A stretch of 64,000 nucleotides of DNA from Streptomyces durmitorensis. Lineage in GTDB: Bacteria > Actinomycetota > Actinomycetes > Streptomycetales > Streptomycetaceae. A program made the translations under genes and the position numbers. The notes beneath the pieces were generated by a model. It ran no database searches and was not told the origin of the DNA. It saw only the letters and a list, made by a program, of their open reading frames with translations. Shown here piece after piece: positions 9,647-17,112 of the stretch (the first letter of the stretch is position 1; the number at the start of each line of letters is the position of its first letter). The stretch is from contig NZ_CP097289.1 of assembly GCF_023498005.1 (NCBI RefSeq), positions 4,278,001-4,342,000 of the forward strand, read 5' to 3'.

Positions 9647-10275
9647 TAGACGTGCTGCATCACGAGGACGAACGTCGTGCCGGGCTCCAGCGCCTCGTAC
9701 AGATGCGGGACGTCTCCCCGGTACGACATGTAGTCACCGGCGGCCAGCTCCACCGTCTCCTCGCACGGCCCGGCGAGCAGCCGCCCGGTGGAGACGACCA
9801 GGTGTTCCATGGACCCCGGGATGTGGGGATCCGACTCCCGTACGCTGCCTGGCTCCACCGCCGCGTGATAGATGTCGCGCCGCACCCCGGCGGGGCCCGC
9901 GGAGAGCAACGTCCCCGCGTACGAGGCCTGTTCGGCGTGCATGGTCGGCCCCTCCCCCGCCCTGATCACCGTCACGGCGGGGGCCGGTGAGTCCACGAGC
10001 ACGCTGAACGGCACACCGAGCGCCACGGCGAGGGCCCACAGCGTCTCGATGCCCGGATTGCCGGTGGCCGCCTCCAGCTGGGAGAGCGTCGACTTCGCGA
10101 TCCCGGCCCGCTTGGCCAGCTCGGAGAGCGAGATCCCGGCCTTGGTGCGCTCGCGCCGCAGGGCGGCGGCGACCCATTCACGAGGGAGGCGGGAGGGGGT
10201 GGGGGCGCCCGGCGCCTCCCCGGCGCCCGTACCCGCGCTCTCGTCCGCCCTACCCCGCGCCCTGTCCGGCGTCAT
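9646..10275 (-). CDS. XRE-cupin transcriptional regulator
   Basis: A 209-residue protein. An XRE helix-turn-helix lies at about residues 38-95 (LRRERTKAGISLSELAKRAGIAKSTLSQLE in segments). A C-terminal cupin ligand-binding domain follows (about 140-205; SMEHLVVSTGRL, LAAGDYMSYRGDVPHLYEAL). It lies divergent from azlCD and most likely controls that export pair in response to a small ligand, plausibly an amino acid; the linkage is seen and the role inferred. ATG at 10275 was chosen because the frame upstream loses family resemblance and enters the operator region. Confidence 0.85.
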   Translation of the reverse strand: MTPDRARGRADESAGTGAGEAPGAPTPSRLPREWVAAALRRERTKAGISLSELAKRAGIAKSTLSQLEAATGNPGIETLWALAVALGVPFSVLVDSPAPAVTVIRAGEGPTMHAEQASYAGTLLSAGPAGVRRDIYHAAVEPGSVRESDPHIPGSMEHLVVSTGRLLAGPCEETVELAAGDYMSYRGDVPHLYEALEPGTTFVLVMQHV

Positions 10276-10304
10276 GCCCCTCGCTCCCTCGCCTCTCACC
10301 AATC

Positions 10305-10389
10305 GTTCGATGTGGCGAACATTCCGTTCGGCTTGACGAACGCTCGCCACTCCACCCATCCTACGGCGTATGCGTTCGTCAGACCGAAC
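10305..10389. promoter_or_regulatory. Three GTTCG-N6-CGAAC operators
   Basis: Perfect inverted repeats of identical geometry lie at 10305-10320, 10326-10341 and 10374-10389. The first two are offset by 21 bp (two helical turns) and the third by 48 bp. A further CGAACGAAC sits at about 10406-10414. They lie between the XRE-cupin gene and azlC; the third falls inside azlC if the ATG at 10370 is used. Probable binding sites of the XRE-cupin protein. Confidence 0.7.
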
Positions 10390-11128
10390 AGACAGCCCGC
10401 CAAAGCGAACGAACGACGGTTTCGTGCGCCTCTCCCATCTGCCCCGCGGTGTCCTGCGCGACATCGCCCTCGTCTGGCTCGCCGACGCCGTCGTCGGTGT
10501 CTCCTTCGGCGCCATCGCCGTCGCAGGCGGCCTGCCCATCTGGGTGCCGGTGCTGATGTCGCTGCTCGTGTACGCGGGCTCCGCCCAGTTCAGTGCGATC
10601 GGGATCCTCGTCGCGGGCGGCGGTCCGGTGGCCGCGGCGGCGACCGGACTGCTGCTCAACTCCCGCACGGCCGCGTTCAGCCTCGCCGTCGCCGACAGCC
10701 TCGGCCGGTCCTGGGCCGCGCGGCTCCTGGGCGCGCATCTGATCACCGACGAGACGGCGGCCTTCGTCCTCGCGCAGCCCGACCAGAAGCGGCGCAAGGC
10801 CGCGTTCTGGATATCGGGGCTCGGCCTGTTCGCCGTATGGAACGTCAGCGTCCTCGGCGGCGCCCTCGCGGGGTCCGCCCTCGGCGACACCGCCCGCTTC
10901 GGACTCGACGCCGCGTTCCCCGCGGTCCTCCTCGCCCTGGTCCTTCCCGCACTGCGCGGCGACAGCATGACGCGGCGGGCCGCGGCCGCCGGTGCCGTCA
11001 TCGCGGTCGCCGCCGCGCCGGTGCTGCCCGCCGGGGTGCCGGTGCTGCTCGCCCTGCTCGGCCTGCTCGCCGCCCGGCGCGGACCGCGCCGCCCCACTCC
11101 GACCACCACCCCGAGGAGCGACTCATGA
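10370..11128 (+). CDS. azlC: AzlC-type branched-chain amino acid permease
   Basis: A 252-residue, very hydrophobic protein with the AzlC core (GVSFGAIAVAGGLPIW, then LVYAGSAQFSAIG and LLLNSRTAAF). AzlC pairs with the small AzlD subunit to export branched-chain amino acids and some analogues across the cytoplasmic membrane. ATG at 10370 has no Shine-Dalgarno and would put one operator inside the gene. GTG at 10424 (VRLSHLPRG) leaves all three operators upstream and is a real alternative. The C-terminal tail ARRGPRRPTPTTTPRSDS is the part duplicated in the chimeric frame downstream. The stop overlaps that frame as ATGA. Confidence 0.85.
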   Translation: MRSSDRTDSPPKRTNDGFVRLSHLPRGVLRDIALVWLADAVVGVSFGAIAVAGGLPIWVPVLMSLLVYAGSAQFSAIGILVAGGGPVAAAATGLLLNSRTAAFSLAVADSLGRSWAARLLGAHLITDETAAFVLAQPDQKRRKAAFWISGLGLFAVWNVSVLGGALAGSALGDTARFGLDAAFPAVLLALVLPALRGDSMTRRAAAAGAVIAVAAAPVLPAGVPVLLALLGLLAARRGPRRPTPTTTPRSDS

Positions 11129-11319
11129 ACGCCTACCTCGCCTGCGTCCTCGTCCTCGCCGCAGGAACCTACGCCTTCCGCCTCGCAGGCCCCGTCCTGC
11201 ACGGACGCATCGAACTGACCGTCGGAGCCACCGTCCTGCTCGCCACCCGGCGCGGGCCCCGCCGCCCCACTCCGACCGCCCCGGCCCCTGCCACCACCAC
11301 CCCGAGGAGCGACTCATGA
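11125..11319 (+). pseudogene. Chimeric azlD'-azlC' fragment from a partial tandem duplication
   Basis: The first 31 codons repeat the start of azlD (MNAYLACVLVLAAGTYAF and on to HGRIEL). 24 nt are then missing relative to azlD. After TVGATVLLA the frame switches into a copy of the azlC tail (TRRGPRRPTPT ... TTPRSDS), ending in the same ATGA overlap with the real azlD. The duplication period is 191 bp (11125 to 11316). All indels preserve the frame, so a 64-residue product with one membrane helix could still be made. Near-identity of the copies points to a recent event. Confidence 0.8.
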
Positions 11320-11630
11320 ACGCCTACCTCGCCTGCGTCCTCGTCCTCGCCGCAGGAACCTACGCCTTCCGCCTCGCAGGCCCCGCGCTGCACGGACGCA
11401 TCGAACTGCCCACCCGGGCCCAGGAACTCCTGACCGTCGGAGCCACCGTCCTGCTCGTCGCGCTGCTCGCCACCGGTGCGCTCACCGAGGGGCACGGGTT
11501 CGCCGGGTGGGCGCGGCCCATCGGTGTCCTGGCCGGCGGGGTGCTCGCCTGGCGGAAGGCTCCCTTCGCCGTGGTCGTGGTCGGCGCGGCGGCGACTACG
11601 GCCTTGTTGCGGCTTGCGGGTGTGGCGTAG
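11316..11630 (+). CDS. azlD: AzlD-type small permease subunit
   Basis: A 104-residue membrane protein with three or four hydrophobic segments, the normal AzlD length, and the family pattern TYAFRLAGPAL near the N-terminus. It is the partner of AzlC for branched-chain amino acid export. ATG overlaps the stop of the chimeric fragment by ATGA, and GAGGAGCG lies about 6 nt upstream; this upstream context was carried along by the duplication. The 3' end overlaps the convergent acyl-CoA ligase gene by 35 nt. Confidence 0.85.
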   Translation: MNAYLACVLVLAAGTYAFRLAGPALHGRIELPTRAQELLTVGATVLLVALLATGALTEGHGFAGWARPIGVLAGGVLAWRKAPFAVVVVGAAATTALLRLAGVA

Positions 11631-13389
11631 TCGAGGAGTCTCCCTTCTCGTAGAGACCGGCCACCACTCCCGCGTACTGTTCCGCCACCGCCCGCCTGCG
11701 CACCTTCAGGCTCGGTGTGAGCAGCCCGCCCTCCACCGTGAAGTCCTCGTCAAGCACGGCGAATTCACGGATGCGGGCCGGGCGCGAGACCTCCGCGTTC
11801 GCCGCGTCCACCACCTCCTGGACCAGGGCGCGCACCCGGGGGTCCCGCGACGGCGGCTCGGTCAGCTCCATGCCCTCCCTTGCCGCCCAGCCGCCGATCT
11901 CCTCCGCGTCCAGCGTGATCAGGGCCACCGGATAGGGGCGCTTGTCGCCCACCATCACCGCGCGGGACACGAACCGCGAGCGCTGGATGGCGAATTCACT
12001 GAGGGACGGGGTGAGGTTCTTGCCGCCGGAGGTGATGATCAGGTCCTTCTTGCGGCCGGTGATGCTGAGGTAGCCGTCGGCGTCGACGGCACCCAGGTCA
12101 CCGGTGTGCAGCCAGCCCTCGTCGTCCAGGGCGTCGCGGGTGGCGGCGGGGTCCGCGTGGTAGCCGGGGAAGACCATCTCGCCCCGGGCAAGCACCTCTC
12201 CGTCATCGGCGATGCGGACCTCGCAGCCCGCGATGGGGCGGCCGACCGTGCCGTACCGGACCGCGCCGGGATGGTTGAGGCTGATGACACCGGCCGACTC
12301 CGTCATCCCGTACCCCTCGTACACCGCGATGCCGCAGGCCCGCAGGAAGTCGACGACGTGCGGCGCGATGGGGGCGCCGCCGGTCAGCGCCCACCGCACG
12401 CGCCCTCCCAGCGCCTGCCGGACCAGCCCGTACAGGGCCTTGTCGGCTGCCTCGTACGCGTCCTGGAGATCGGGCGGCAGCACGCCGTCCGCCGCGAGCA
12501 CCCCGATGCGCACCGCCTCCTCGAAGCGTTCGCGGCCCCCGTCCTGGGACTCCGCCAGGGAGAGGACCACGGAGTGCACCTTCTCGAACAGGCGCGGCAC
12601 GGACGGCAGATGCGTGGGCTTCGCCTCCGCCAGCTCCGCGACGACGTTCTCGATCCGCCCTCCGTAGAAGCAGAGTTCACCTCCCTCGATGAGGGTCGTG
12701 AACTCGATGAGCTGGGCCAGGAGATGGGCCAGCGGGAGATAGAGGTACGTCGAGTCGCCCGGGCCGCCGTCGATCAGCGGGAGCGTCGCGGACTGGACCG
12801 CGCCCAGGTTGGCGTGGGTGAGGAGACAGCCCTTGGGCAGGCCTGTGGTGCCGGAGGTGTAGATGATGGTCGCCAGATCGGCGGGGGCGCGGGTCCGGGC
12901 GCGGTCCAACAAGGCGTCCGACAAGGCGTCCGGCGCGGCTTGTTCGGCGGGCGGCTCGCGGTCCGTCATCAGCGTCACATGCCGTACGCCGGGCAGGCGT
13001 GGCCGCAGGCGCTCGATCTTCGCCGCCTGCTCGGCGTTCTCACAGATCACCACCGAGGCGGCGGAGTCGCCGACGACCCACTCGACCTCCTCGTCGCCCG
13101 CCGTCGGATAGACGGGGACGACCACCGCGCCCGCCGCGAAGACGGCGAAGTGCGCGTAGGTCCACTCGGGGCGGGTCTCGGCGAGGATCGCCACGCGGTC
13201 GTCAGGCCGGACGCCCAGCGCGAGCAACTCCGCCCCGAAGTCCCGTACATGTGCGCGTAGTTGGTCGTACGAGACCTCCTCCCACGCCCCGCCCGCGGAC
13301 TTGAAGCGGAGTGCGGGCAGCTTGCCGTGGCGGTCGGCCGCCCACTCGGTGAGGACGGCCAGGGTCTCGGGGCGCTCCGTCGGCTGCAT
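11596..13389 (-). CDS. Long-chain acyl-CoA synthetase (AMP-binding, FadD15-like)
   Basis: About 597 residues of the ANL superfamily. It has the P-loop TIIYTSGTTGLPKGCLL, the adenylation motif YGMTESAG and the hinge/catalytic region DGYLSITGRKKDLIITSGGKN with its lysines. It activates a fatty acid with ATP and attaches CoA. Start choice is uncertain: ATG at 13389 (MQPTERPETLAVLTEW) fits the family, but ATG 13419 and 13464 are in frame and none has a good Shine-Dalgarno. A second, related synthetase lies at 27937-29835 beside a lipid operon. This copy stands alone and overlaps azlD tail to tail. Confidence 0.87.
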   Translation of the reverse strand: MQPTERPETLAVLTEWAADRHGKLPALRFKSAGGAWEEVSYDQLRAHVRDFGAELLALGVRPDDRVAILAETRPEWTYAHFAVFAAGAVVVPVYPTAGDEEVEWVVGDSAASVVICENAEQAAKIERLRPRLPGVRHVTLMTDREPPAEQAAPDALSDALLDRARTRAPADLATIIYTSGTTGLPKGCLLTHANLGAVQSATLPLIDGGPGDSTYLYLPLAHLLAQLIEFTTLIEGGELCFYGGRIENVVAELAEAKPTHLPSVPRLFEKVHSVVLSLAESQDGGRERFEEAVRIGVLAADGVLPPDLQDAYEAADKALYGLVRQALGGRVRWALTGGAPIAPHVVDFLRACGIAVYEGYGMTESAGVISLNHPGAVRYGTVGRPIAGCEVRIADDGEVLARGEMVFPGYHADPAATRDALDDEGWLHTGDLGAVDADGYLSITGRKKDLIITSGGKNLTPSLSEFAIQRSRFVSRAVMVGDKRPYPVALITLDAEEIGGWAAREGMELTEPPSRDPRVRALVQEVVDAANAEVSRPARIREFAVLDEDFTVEGGLLTPSLKVRRRAVAEQYAGVVAGLYEKGDSSTTPHPQAATRP

Positions 13390-13624
13390 GGCTACGACGC
13401 TAGGGACAGGGCGGGCCATCGCGGGATGACGGGAAGCGTCAGCGCGGTTGGCCGGGAAGCTCAACTCTCCGCCGCACTTGCTCAGAAGATCCTCAAAACT
13501 CTTGTTGCGCCAGGGGCCCCGGCGTCAGTATCCCTCCCAAGCCCGACGCCCCAACCGCCCCTGACCAGGGCGGTACCGACCGGTGTCGGCCATCGCCACG
13601 CGATGAACAAAAAGGGGAACACCT

Positions 13625-14200
13625 ATGTCCATATCGAGAAACGTCCTGCGCACCGCCGCGCTCTCCGTCACCGCGGCCCTCGCGCTCGCGGCGACCGGAC
13701 CGATCGCCTCCGCCACCGAGGCCGCCAACACCCGTGCCGCCGAGCACAAGGCCGCCGCGCAAGTCCTGACCGCCGTCGCCGAGGACGCCGACGTGCCGCA
13801 GATCGTCGAAGAGGGTCTGGAGGAGCGACTGGGGGCGCTTCCCCAGAACCCGACGACCCAGCAGCTCGTCGAGGCGATGTACCCGGGCGACGAGGCGGCC
13901 CAGAAGGCGGCGCTCGCCCAACTCGCACCGCAGGGCGCCCAGTCGCAGGGCGTGCAGCCGCAGGGCGTGCAGCTGCGCGGCTGGGACACCGCGTGGAAGG
14001 TGACCAAGTGCGTGGGCGCGATCGGCGCCTTCATCGCGGGCAACGCCCTGCTCGTCACCAAGGCCACCAAGTTCGGCGGCGTGCTCAAGGGCGCCAAGCT
14101 CATCGTGCAGGCCGGCAACAAGGAGGAGCGGATCAAGCTGCTCGTCGCCATCTTCGGCGAGGTCACCGGCATCTCCACCATCGCCACCGCCTGCGGCTGA
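13625..14200 (+). CDS. Secreted protein of unknown function
   Basis: A 191-residue protein with a clear Sec signal (basic start, AALSVTAALALAATGPIASA, cleavage near residue 30). The mature part is helical and Gln/Ala-rich, with a degenerate repeat near residues 105-125 (GAQSQGVQPQGVQ). A final 60-residue Gly/Ala-rich, moderately hydrophobic segment follows (VGAIGAFIAGNALL, FGEVTGISTIATACG) and contains two cysteines. I do not recognise the family. ATG at 13625 follows AAAGGGGAAC about 6 nt upstream. The next gene starts 3 nt after the stop, so the two are cotranscribed. The amphipathic Gly-rich end recalls secreted membrane-active peptides, but that is speculation. Confidence 0.8.
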   Translation: MSISRNVLRTAALSVTAALALAATGPIASATEAANTRAAEHKAAAQVLTAVAEDADVPQIVEEGLEERLGALPQNPTTQQLVEAMYPGDEAAQKAALAQLAPQGAQSQGVQPQGVQLRGWDTAWKVTKCVGAIGAFIAGNALLVTKATKFGGVLKGAKLIVQAGNKEERIKLLVAIFGEVTGISTIATACG

Positions 14201-14203
14201 GTC

Positions 14204-14575
14204 ATGGAGACCACCTTCAAGGCTTCGTTCATGCTGGCCGTGGCCGCCGAGATCGTCCTGGTCGCCGTCCTGGTCTTCCAGGTCTGGCGCAAGGAACGGC
14301 ACGGCAGCACGGCACCACTGGTGTTCACCGGCGATGACGCGCTGGCCGGTGCCGCGCTGTTCGGCGGCGCGATGACACTCACCGCGCTGCTCTCCGACGG
14401 CTGGGGCGGGATGTCGACCACGGACACCCTGCTGTACGCGGTGACGTTCGGCATCGTCACCGCAGGGTTCGCGACGTTCCTGCGCCGGGCGGACAAGGGG
14501 CGGCCCGAGTACGGGCGCATCGCCTTCCTGCTGCCCGTCGGCTTCGGGGTGCTCGCGGGCCTGTCCGGCGTCTGA
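14204..14575 (+). CDS. Small integral membrane protein, partner of the secreted protein
   Basis: A 123-residue protein with four predicted hydrophobic segments (about 7-26, 45-62, 74-92 and 104-121), separated by short charged loops (RKERHG, RRADKGRPEYG). No family is recognised. It begins 3 nt after the secreted-protein gene and ends at a strong terminator, so the pair forms a two-gene transcript. A secreted protein plus a small membrane protein could be an export, tether or immunity arrangement; the sequence does not decide. Confidence 0.75.
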   Translation: METTFKASFMLAVAAEIVLVAVLVFQVWRKERHGSTAPLVFTGDDALAGAALFGGAMTLTALLSDGWGGMSTTDTLLYAVTFGIVTAGFATFLRRADKGRPEYGRIAFLLPVGFGVLAGLSGV

Positions 14576-14600
14576 CGGCGGGGCGGGCAGGGCAGGGCAG

Positions 14601-14632
14601 GGCGGCCGGGGAGGTGCACATCCCCGGCCGCC
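14601..14632 (+). terminator. Terminator of the secreted/membrane pair
   Basis: Perfect 12-bp stem GGCGGCCGGGGA / TCCCCGGCCGCC with an 8-base loop, 26 nt after the membrane-protein stop. There is no T tract, as is usual in Streptomyces. Confidence 0.8.
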
Positions 14633-14660
14633 CCGCGCTTTGCCTATGCGCGGCGTCGGG

Positions 14661-14702
14661 CCCCGACCGTTTCGGGTGGGACCCCGACCGTTTCGGGTAG
14701 GG
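14661..14702. repeat. Two 21-bp direct repeats in front of the AraC gene
   Basis: CCCCGACCGTTTCGGGT recurs at a 21-bp period. Each copy contains an inverted repeat CCCGA-N5-TCGGG. Two helically phased inverted repeats 24 nt before a regulator start suggest a double operator, possibly autoregulatory. Confidence 0.55.
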
Positions 14703-14725
14703 CCGCGACGGGGGAAGGAAACCCC

Positions 14726-15772
14726 ATGCCCAGCAGGACCATCACCGTCCACCACGTCCGCGCCATGCTGCACGGCGCCGAACGCCAGGGAATCGACACC
14801 GTCCCGCTGCTCCGCACCGCCCAGATCCCGCCGCTCCTCCTCGGCGACGACCGGGCCCGCATCACCGAGGTCCAGTTCGCGCGCCTCTTCCGGGAGCTGT
14901 ACCGCGCCACCGGCGACGAGTTCCTCGGCCTCGGCGCGGCCGTCAGCAGGCCAGGCACCTTCGCGATGATGTGCCACGCGTCCCTCGGCTGCCGCGACCT
15001 CGGCGCCGCCATGGAGCGCGGTGTCACGTTCTACGGCCTCTTTCCGGGCGGCCCCGACCTCACCCTTGAGCACCGCGACACCGGCAGCGCCGTCTTCGCC
15101 GTACGCAACGACCTCGAACACGACTACTTCCTCGCCGAGTGCCTCGTCATCATCTGGCACCGGCTGTGCAGCTGGCTGATCGGACGCCGCATCCCGCTCC
15201 ACTGGGCCGAGTTCGGCCATCCGCCGCCCCCGCACAAGGACGAGTACGGGCTCCTCTTCGGCTGCCCGGTCCGCTTCGGCGCGGCGCGCACCGGTGCCGG
15301 GTTCGACGAGCACTGGCTGTCCGCCCCGCTGATCCGGGACGAGGCCGCGCTGGAGGGGATGCTGGAGCGGGCGCCGTTCGACCTCCTGTCGCGCCGCGAG
15401 TACGGGACGACGGTCGCCGAGCAGGTGCGGCGCGCCCTCGCCCGCGCGCTGCGCACCTCCCCCCGGCTGCCCTCGCTCGGCGAGATCGCCGCCCGCCTCG
15501 CCGTGAGCCCCGCGACGCTGCGGCGGCGCCTGGCCCAGGAGTCCACCTCGTACCAGCAGTTGAAGGACGCCGTGCGGCGCGACGCGGCGATCGCGGGGCT
15601 GGCCGAGGGCACGGAGCCGATCGCGGATCTCGCCGCGCGGCTCGGGTTCTCCGAGGACACGGCCTTTCACCGCGCGTTCCGGCGGTGGACGGGGACGACG
15701 CCGGGGGCCTACCGCTATGAGAACCGGGGCTATGAAATCCGGGGCTATGAGAACCGGGGTCAACAAAGCTGA
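14726..15772 (+). CDS. AraC-family regulator (OruR/ArgR-like, Arabinose_bd domain)
   Basis: A 348-residue protein. The N-terminal about 190 residues match the Arabinose_bd (PF12625-type) sensor found in OruR-like regulators. The C-terminal AraC helix-turn-helix spans about 245-330 (LGEIAARLAVSPATLRRRL, ADLAARLGFSEDTAFHRAFRRWTGTTPGAYR). The extreme C-terminus is extended by the repeat YENRG-YEIRG-YENRG, which arises from three near-identical 18-nt repeats at about 15714-15760 and is not part of the domain. ATG at 14726 has GGAAGGAAAC upstream. Its target may be the lipase gene 88 bp downstream on the same strand. Confidence 0.88.
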   Translation: MPSRTITVHHVRAMLHGAERQGIDTVPLLRTAQIPPLLLGDDRARITEVQFARLFRELYRATGDEFLGLGAAVSRPGTFAMMCHASLGCRDLGAAMERGVTFYGLFPGGPDLTLEHRDTGSAVFAVRNDLEHDYFLAECLVIIWHRLCSWLIGRRIPLHWAEFGHPPPPHKDEYGLLFGCPVRFGAARTGAGFDEHWLSAPLIRDEAALEGMLERAPFDLLSRREYGTTVAEQVRRALARALRTSPRLPSLGEIAARLAVSPATLRRRLAQESTSYQQLKDAVRRDAAIAGLAEGTEPIADLAARLGFSEDTAFHRAFRRWTGTTPGAYRYENRGYEIRGYENRGQQS

Positions 15773-15859
15773 GCGCTCCCGCCAGCGCCGGACTTACCCA
15801 CCAGTCACTACGGTCGTCGCCTGCACACCCCAGCCATTGAGGACTGTTGGGAGAGCCGC

Positions 15860-17020
15860 ATGCACGTACGTACCAGCGCAAGAGCTCTGGCCGTGGTGGC
15901 CGCGCTCGGCCTGTCGGTCATCACCCCGGTGACGGCACAGGCCGCCCCGGCGGCGGACGCCGACGCCCCCGGCGACATCGTCAGCTCCGCACCGAGCAGC
16001 TTCCACCCGCTGCCGGGCCAGCCGACGAACACCAAGGCCTGGAAGGTCAATTACCGCTCGACGACGGCGAAGGGCGAACCGAACACCGTCTCCGGCACGG
16101 TCATCGTGCCGCAGGACGGCAGGAAGGGCCCCCGCCCCCTCATCACGTACGCCGTCGGAACGATCGGCATGGGCGACCACTGCGCCCCGAGCGCCGGCTT
16201 CCCCCGGGGCACCACCCTCGAAGCCAACCTCATCCAGCAGCTCACCCTGCGCGGCTGGGCGGTCGCCGTCACGGACTACGAGGGCCTCGGCACCCCCGGC
16301 GACCACACCTACACGGTCGGCAGGGCCGAGGGGCAGGCCATGCTCGACGCCGCCCGCGCCGCGATCCGCCTCCCGGAGGCAGGGCTCGGCGAGGACACGC
16401 CGGTCGGCATCATGGGCTACTCCCAGGGCGGGCAGGCCTCCAGTTGGGCGGCCGAGCTGCACGGTTCGTACGCCCCCGACCTGAAGGTCAAGGGCACGGC
16501 GACCGGCGGTGTCCCCGGCGACCTGATGAAGGTGGCGGACTTCAACGACGGCTCGTACGGCTCCGGCCTGATCTTCATGGCGGCCATCGGCCAGAACGCG
16601 GCCTTCCCCGAGCTGAACCTGGAGTCCTACCTCAACCCGGCGGGCAAGAAGCTGATCGGCGCCCTGCGCAACAGCTGCGTGGCGGACGGCGCGGTGCTCG
16701 GCGCCTTCAAGAAGATCGACGACATGACGGTGAAGAACCCCCTCGACCAGCCCGACTGGCAGCAGCGCCTGCGCGATTCGCAGGTCGGCACGCGGGCCCC
16801 GGACGCGCCGGTGTACCAGTACCACGTGATCACCGACGAGTTGATCCCGTACGGCGTCGGCAAGCAGGTCCGCAAGGACTGGTGCGCCAAGGGCGCGAAC
16901 GTGGAGTGGCACACGGTCCCGCTGGGTGAGCACGTCTCGGGGGTCATCACGCAGTCACCGCTGGCGGCGCACTGGCTGGCGGAACGCTTCGCGGGGAAAC
17001 CGGCGCGGGGCAACTGCTGA
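15860..17020 (+). CDS. Secreted lipase / alpha-beta hydrolase (LIP family)
   Basis: A 386-residue exported esterase or lipase. Sec signal to about residue 28 (AALGLSVITPVTAQA-AP). The nucleophile serine is in GYSQGG at about residue 194; the acid is likely Asp in HVITDELIPYG and the histidine in PLGEHVSG. Cysteines near HCAPSAG, NSCVADG, DWCAKG and the terminal GNC could form disulphides. It resembles the secretory lipase family of fungi and actinomycetes that acts on triglycerides or esters outside the cell. ATG at 15860 has GGGAGAG upstream. A heptamer repeat and a strong hairpin follow the stop. Confidence 0.87.
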   Translation: MHVRTSARALAVVAALGLSVITPVTAQAAPAADADAPGDIVSSAPSSFHPLPGQPTNTKAWKVNYRSTTAKGEPNTVSGTVIVPQDGRKGPRPLITYAVGTIGMGDHCAPSAGFPRGTTLEANLIQQLTLRGWAVAVTDYEGLGTPGDHTYTVGRAEGQAMLDAARAAIRLPEAGLGEDTPVGIMGYSQGGQASSWAAELHGSYAPDLKVKGTATGGVPGDLMKVADFNDGSYGSGLIFMAAIGQNAAFPELNLESYLNPAGKKLIGALRNSCVADGAVLGAFKKIDDMTVKNPLDQPDWQQRLRDSQVGTRAPDAPVYQYHVITDELIPYGVGKQVRKDWCAKGANVEWHTVPLGEHVSGVITQSPLAAHWLAERFAGKPARGNC

Positions 17021-17028
17021 GCGGTGCG

Positions 17029-17066
17029 GAGGGCTGAGGGCGGAGGGCTGAGGGCTGAGGGCTGAG
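17029..17066. repeat. Heptanucleotide tandem repeat after the lipase stop
   Basis: AGGGCTG and the related AGGGCGG are repeated five or more times directly behind the lipase stop codon and before the terminator stem. Such a tract can change length by slipped replication. Confidence 0.7.
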
Positions 17067-17104
17067 GGCGCGCGGCGGCTTCGGGAGGGAGGCCGCCGCG
17101 CGCC
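17067..17104. terminator. Bidirectional terminator between lipase and AraC/GyrI genes
   Basis: Perfect 13-bp stem GGCGCGCGGCGGC / GCCGCCGCGCGCC with a 12-base loop, in the convergent gap. It can serve both the lipase gene and the gene ending at 17113. Confidence 0.85.
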
Positions 17105-17112
17105 ACTGCCGC

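Noticed and set aside
10312..11319. A longer fused AzlC frame including the azlD fragment
   Set aside because: It is a different reading frame from azlC and only its last 64 codons are the chimeric fragment.
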